From Hormiphora californensis (Eukaryota; Ctenophora; Tentaculata; Cydippida; Pleurobrachiidae), in the NCBI GenBank assembly GCA_020137815.1, contig CM035355.1, positions 8,078,173-8,142,172 on the forward strand: a stretch of 64,000 nt of DNA, in the 5' to 3' direction. This document shows, piece by piece, positions 59,971 to 64,000 of this stretch. The notes under the pieces were generated by a model. It was given only the letters and a program-made list of their open reading frames with translations, ran no database searches and was not told the origin of the DNA. The stretch's first letter is position 1. Each line of letters begins with the position of its first letter. A program made the translations under genes and the position numbers.

Positions 59971-62146
59971 ATGTTTGTGCTACTATCCTCGCTCCTGTTC
60001 GGTGTTGTTGTCATGGCAACCCAATACACCACTGTCATGGCAACCCAATACAACATTGGGAACCTAGAGCTAGTTAACAAGGCGGGACATGCCCTGGGTA
60101 ACTCAGTAGGGGTCCTCTTTCTAAACTACAAGGACACCTCAGGTGCCAGATTCAGGTCGACAGTCTGTGAGGATGCAGGGTTTGGTACCAATGAGGCGGA
60201 TCTGCTGTGTCGAGCAGCAGGGTTCCCCAATGAGGGGTTGCTAGGGACTCTCTCTGAAACGGAGGGGTTGCTAGGGACTCTCTCTGAGGTACCTTCACCA
60301 CTTACAGGGGGGGGGGGTGACACGTAACACTTTGTAACACTTTGTAACATGTAACGTGCACAAAATATTTTCTGCACATGTTACAAAGTGTTACAAGCGT
60401 TACAAAGTGTTACAAAGTGTTACAAAATGTTGCAAAATGTTGCAAAATGTTGCAAAAAATGCCCATTTTGTAACATTTTGTAACACTTTGTAACATTTTG
60501 TAACACTTTGTAACATTTTGTAACACTTTGTAACACTTTGTAACACTTTGTAACATGTAACGTGCACAAAAAGTTTTCTGCACATGTTACAAAGTGTTAC
60601 GTGTCACCCCCCCCTTACAGAGATCTTGGAAGGGAGTACCAGTATGTTGCTAGGGACTCTCTCTGAAACGGAGGGGTTGCTAGGGACTCTCTCTGAAACG
60701 GAGGGGTTGCTAGGGACTCTCTCTGGGGTACCTTCACCACTTACAAAGATCTTGGAAGGGAGTACCAGTATGTTGCTAGGGACTCTCTCTGAAACGGAGG
60801 GGTTGCTAGGGACTCTCTCTGAGGTACCTTCACCACTTACAAAGATCTTGGAAGGGAGTACCAGTATGTTGCTAGGGACTCTCTCTGAAACGGAGGGGTT
60901 GCTAAGGCGGATCTGCTGTGTCAGGCAGCAGGGTTCCCCAATGGAGGGGTTGCTAGGGACTCTCTCTGAAACGGAGGGGTTGCTAGGGACTCTCTCTGAA
61001 ACGGAGGGGTTGCTAGGGACTCTCTCTGAGGTACCTTCACCACTTACAAAGATCTTGGAAGGGAGTACCAGTATGTTGCTAGGGACTCTCTCTGAAACGG
61101 AGGGGTTGCTAGGGACTCTCTCTGAGGTACCTTCACTACTTACAAAGATCTTGGAAGGGAGTACCAGTATGTTGCTAGGGACTCTCTCTGAAACGGAGGG
61201 GTTGCTAGGGACTCTCTCTGAAACGGAGGGGTTGCTAGGGACTCTCTCTGAGGTACCTTCACCACTTACAAAGATCAATTGGAAGGGAGTACCAGTATGT
61301 TGCTAGGGACTCTCTCTGAAACGGAGGGGTTGCTAGGGACTCTCTCTGAAACGGAGGGGTTGCTAGGGACTCTCTCTGAAACGGAGGGGTTGCTAGGGAC
61401 TCTCTCTGAGGTACCTTCACCACCTACAAAGATCTTGGAAGGGAGTACCAGTATGTTGCTAGGGACTCTCTCTGAAACGGAGGGGTTGCTAGGGACTCTC
61501 TCTGAAACGGAGGGGTTGCTAGGGACTCTCTCTGAGGTACCTTCACCACCTACAAAGATCTTGGAAGGGAGTACCAGTATGACAGAAACGCTTGGACCTG
61601 GGACATGTATCCTAATCCAGGGGATCTAACTATCTCCCACTGCCCCCACAACGGAACTAAATTATCTGAATGTCAGTGTGCTGTTGGGACAAAGACATGT
61701 ACTAAGGATGATACTGTGGCATTGAAATGTAATCCTGTGTGGGAGCTGGAGAAGGTGGAGATGAAGAGGAACATCACGTTGCTAGGGACTCTCTATGGGT
61801 TGCCAGGGAACACGGTGGTTAGTGGCAGCTACGGAACGGTGGTTGTCACAATGAGGAACACTGGTGATGGATCTATCCGGAGTGGTATGGTGTGTTTAGG
61901 GAGTTTAGTGACAGTAGAGACTTTCTCTGCAGGGAGGCTGGATACCCTCTAGGAGCGTACAAGTTCAGTGACAACTATCACGCAGTGGGTGACCGGCTGG
62001 CCGAACAGTATATCGGATCGGACTTTGCCTTTACTGAGATCTACTGTCCGACTGGTGCAAAGGATGTGGCGGAATGTGGGATAGATCCTCCGTTTAGATT
62101 CCTAGGGTATTACAGTCAGGGTCTGGTACTGTACTGTACTACTTAG
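59971..62146 (+). CDS. Secreted SRCR-like domain protein, two or more exons
   Basis: Exon 1 starts with MFVLLSSLLFGVVVMA, a signal peptide, then ELVNKAGHALGNSVGVLFLN, FRSTVCEDAGFGTNEADLLC and RAAGFPNE, the pattern of a scavenger-receptor cysteine-rich domain. The 3' exon (from about 61556) gives REYQYDRNAWTWDMYPNPGD, LTISHC, SECQC, then a second SRCR-like unit: VVVTMRNTGDGSIRSGMVC, then REFSDSRDFLCREAGYPLGA and AEQYIGSDFAFTEIYC, ending LVLYCTT and stop. The exact exon 1 donor is unclear (GAGGG/GTTGCT near 60238, or GAG/GTACCT at 60292) because the intron is an array of both junctions. A one-base deletion in a T run near 61890 separates GMVC from REFSD. SRCR proteins bind ligands extracellularly. 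Confidence 0.75.
60239..61560. repeat. 30-bp and composite arrays filling the SRCR-gene intron
   Basis: Units of GGGTTGCTAGGGACTCTCTC with TGAAACGGAG (30 bp), arranged in blocks that also carry TGAGGTACCTTCACCAC and AAGATCTTGGAAGGGAGTAC, the latter being the first bases of the 3' exon. At 60906 a copy of the exon 1 end (GCGGATCTGCTGTGTC) is also included. About eight acceptor-side copies. Confidence 0.93.
60318..60605. repeat. Large hairpin of GTAACACTTTGTAAC repeats
   Basis: (GTAACACTTT)n and its complement alternate: left arm 60318-60370, inverted 60375-60430, a second pair at 60468-60560 and 60575-60601. GTGCACAAAATATTTTCTGC forms one loop. It sits between the first and second blocks of the 30-bp array. 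Confidence 0.85.
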
Positions 62147-62330
62147 AGTAACCATGGAAACACAGGGCAGTAACCATGGAAACACAGGGCAGTAACCATG
62201 GGAACACAGGAGAGTAACCATGGAAACACAGGGCAGTAACCATGGGAACACAGGAGAGTAACCATGGGAACTCTCAAACACAGGAGAGTAACCATGGAAA
62301 CTCAGGAGAGTAACCATGGAAACGCAGGGT
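62147..62330. repeat. AGTAACCATGGAAACACAGGG repeats
   Basis: Eight copies of a 22-bp unit with AACCATGGAAAC directly after the SRCR-gene stop codon. 62331-62815 continues with AATAAA at 62459, a plausible polyadenylation signal, and no gene. Confidence 0.85.
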
Positions 62331-62849
62331 CTGGTACTGCAGCTCACCCCACCTGGTAACTGCATGGGAACATAACGTTGTTGAGGGATGTTCCTGACCG
62401 TGAACTGTTTAATATCTCTGCTACTGTTTATTGTAACACTTTTAATTCCTGTGTAAAGCAATAAATTACCTGTAGTATGTTTTGGGATATTAGAAGGGAA
62501 TGGTAGTTGTGCGACGTTTGATTGATCTGAATATTGGTAACAGTGGCCGGGTTGCTAGGGACTCTCTCTGGGTTGCCAGGGACTGTGAATGTTGGTAACA
62601 GTGGGTTATCTTGAGATCTTGTTGTTGTACATGTGAGATCTAAAAGGGATCGGTTTATTACACATCGACAATGAATGAAAAAAGTGAAATATTACAATTA
62701 GAGTAACTTGTCAAGTATTTACTGCATTGATTTATACAAAATCTGAGGGGTAAAATTAACTCAATTATCAAATAGAAAACAAATCAAATATGAAATAAAT
62801 CAAAAACTGGTTAGGATGGGACTGTTCAGAATTAAAACTTTCTGCTACT

Positions 62850-63600
62850 CCTGGGAGTTGCTAGGGACTCTCTCTGAAACAGAGGGGTTGCTAGGGACTC
62901 TCTCTGAAACGGAGGGGTTGCTAGGGACTCTCTCTGAAACAGAGGGGTTGCTAGGGACTCTCACTGAAACGGAGGAGTTGCTAAGGACTCTTTCTGAAAC
63001 GGAGGAGTTGCTATGGACTCTCTCTGAAAAGGAGGGGTTGCTAGGACTCTCTCTGAAACGGAGGGGTTGCTAGGGACTTGCTCTGAAACGGAGGGGTTGC
63101 TAGGGACTCGCTCTGAAACTGAGGGGTTGCTAGGGACTCTCTCTGAAACGGAGAGGTTGCTAGGGACTCTCTCTGAAACGGAGGGGTTGCTAGGGACTCT
63201 TTCTGAAACGGAGGGGTTGCTAGGGATTCTCTCTGAAACGGAGAGGCTGCTAGGGACTCGCTCTGAAACTGAGGGGTTGCTAGGGACTCTCTCTGAAACG
63301 GAGAGGTTGCTAGGGATTCTCTTTGAAATGGAGGGGTTGCTAGGGACTCTCTCTGAAACGGAGGGGTTGCTAGGAACTCTCTCTGAAACGGAGAGGTTGC
63401 TAGGGACTCTCTCTGAAACGGAGGGGTTGCTAGGGACTCTTTCTGAAACGGAGGGGTTGCTAGGGACTCTCTCTGAAACGGAGGGGTTGCTAGGGACTCT
63501 CTCTGAAACGGAGGGGTTGCTAGGAACTCTCCCTGAAACGGAGGGGTTGCTAGGGACTCTCTCTGAAACAGAGGGGTTGCTAGGAACTCTCTCTGATACC
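62850..63600. repeat. 30-bp array (GGGTTGCTAGGGACTCTCTC), second locus
   Basis: About 25 units of the same 30-bp repeat as in the SRCR-gene intron and in the same orientation. Because 30 is a multiple of three, frames stay open on both strands; on the minus strand it extends the neighbouring ORF as VPSNPSVSER repeats. Confidence 0.95.
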
Positions 63601-64000
63601 ACAACAATTGGTGTTGCTGACATTAAAGTCTTGTCAGCAACTCGATCTGATACTGAAGTTTTGATAGGATTTTTCATTGAAACTGGTTTCTGATTTTCTG
63701 AAATATCATCTGCGTATCTGGTCGGAGTGCTGCTGAATACAGTCTGTACTTGACATGGTGATCCCTGCATCATACTAACAATCTGATCATCTGAATTTGA
63801 ACTGAGCGCCACTGATTTTGGAAAAGTTGATACAGGGGTTGTAGATGTAAACTGGCTAGTAGTAGGCGCAGCAAACTGTTTTATTGGGGTTACAGATGTA
63901 AACTGTGTGGCAGTAGGTGCAGATGTAATCTGGCTAGCAGCAGGTGCAGATGTGAACTGGCTAGCATTAGGTGTAGAAGCAAAATGTTTTATAGTAGCCG
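62961..64000 (-). CDS. Partial Ser/Thr/Gln-rich ORF entering from the right edge
   Basis: Open on the minus strand from position 64000 without a start codon in the window. 64000-63600 encodes imperfect repeats FTSAPAASQ, FTSAPTATQ, FTSTTP with hydrophobic residues at regular spacing, then SSNSDDQIVSMMQG and VSMKNPIKTSVSD. From 63600 it runs into the 30-bp array, giving VPSNPSVSER repeats to a stop at 62961. The part right of 63600 looks like genuine low-complexity coding sequence; whether the array is translated or is an intron or 3' UTR cannot be told. No family recognised. Confidence 0.45.
   Translation of the reverse strand, partial: ATIKHFASTPNASQFTSAPAASQITSAPTATQFTSVTPIKQFAAPTTSQFTSTTPVSTFPKSVALSSNSDDQIVSMMQGSPCQVQTVFSSTPTRYADDISENQKPVSMKNPIKTSVSDRVADKTLMSATPIVVVSERVPSNPSVSERVPSNPSVSGRVPSNPSVSERVPSNPSVSERVPSNPSVSERVPSNPSVSERVPSNLSVSERVPSNPSVSERVPSNPSISKRIPSNLSVSERVPSNPSVSERVPSSLSVSERIPSNPSVSERVPSNPSVSERVPSNLSVSERVPSNPSVSERVPSNPSVSEQVPSNPSVSERVLATPPFQRESIATPPFQKESLATPPFQ

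Overview
Eukaryotic, almost certainly metazoan, nuclear DNA. Genes are split by GT-AG introns, and there is a TM9-superfamily gene, tandem BTB-like genes, an ankyrin-repeat gene and a secreted SRCR-like gene. The sequence is dense in microsatellites, minisatellites, MITEs, a Penelope-like element and two LTR retrotransposons. An invertebrate fits, perhaps a sponge or another early-branching animal, but nothing in the window fixes the species.

Layout. 1-18.5 kb: a TM9SF2-like gene on the minus strand. I rebuilt 14 coding exons from start codon to the penultimate membrane segments; the last exon lies beyond the left edge. Its introns hold MITEs, a 2.7 kb inverted-repeat transposon, a LINE ORF1 relic, a 1 kb CAGA microsatellite and arrays of GTTACCATGGTAAC palindromes. 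18.5-31 kb: nested transposons. An 8.5 kb insertion with an 8-bp target duplication splits one copy of a repeated element and contains a Penelope-like reverse transcriptase/GIY-YIG ORF facing an inverted, noisy second copy. 31-35 kb: two near-identical intronless-coding BTB-like genes, plus a truncated third copy at 30.6 kb. 35-39.5 kb: a 46-bp satellite, foldback MITEs and a PIF/Harbinger-type MITE. 39.4-50.6 kb: a nested stack. A small MITE carries LTR element 1 (RT-like ORF), whose 3' LTR is split by a 2.2 kb Mutator-like foldback and whose 5' LTR end is split by LTR element 2 (gag-protease only, with a canonical -1 frameshift heptamer). 52.4-57.6 kb: an ankyrin-repeat gene (minus, 5' end not found). 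60-62.1 kb: an SRCR-like secreted protein gene (plus). 63.6-64 kb: the 3' part of a Ser/Thr-rich ORF entering from the right edge.

The most unusual pattern is that intronic minisatellites in three unrelated genes repeatedly begin at exon-intron junctions. The repeat unit carries a working-looking splice site plus 4 to about 50 bases of the adjoining exon. I see this at about ten junctions, with 2 to more than 20 copies each. Separately, three single-base frameshifts in homopolymer runs and a noisy inverted arm suggest local assembly error.
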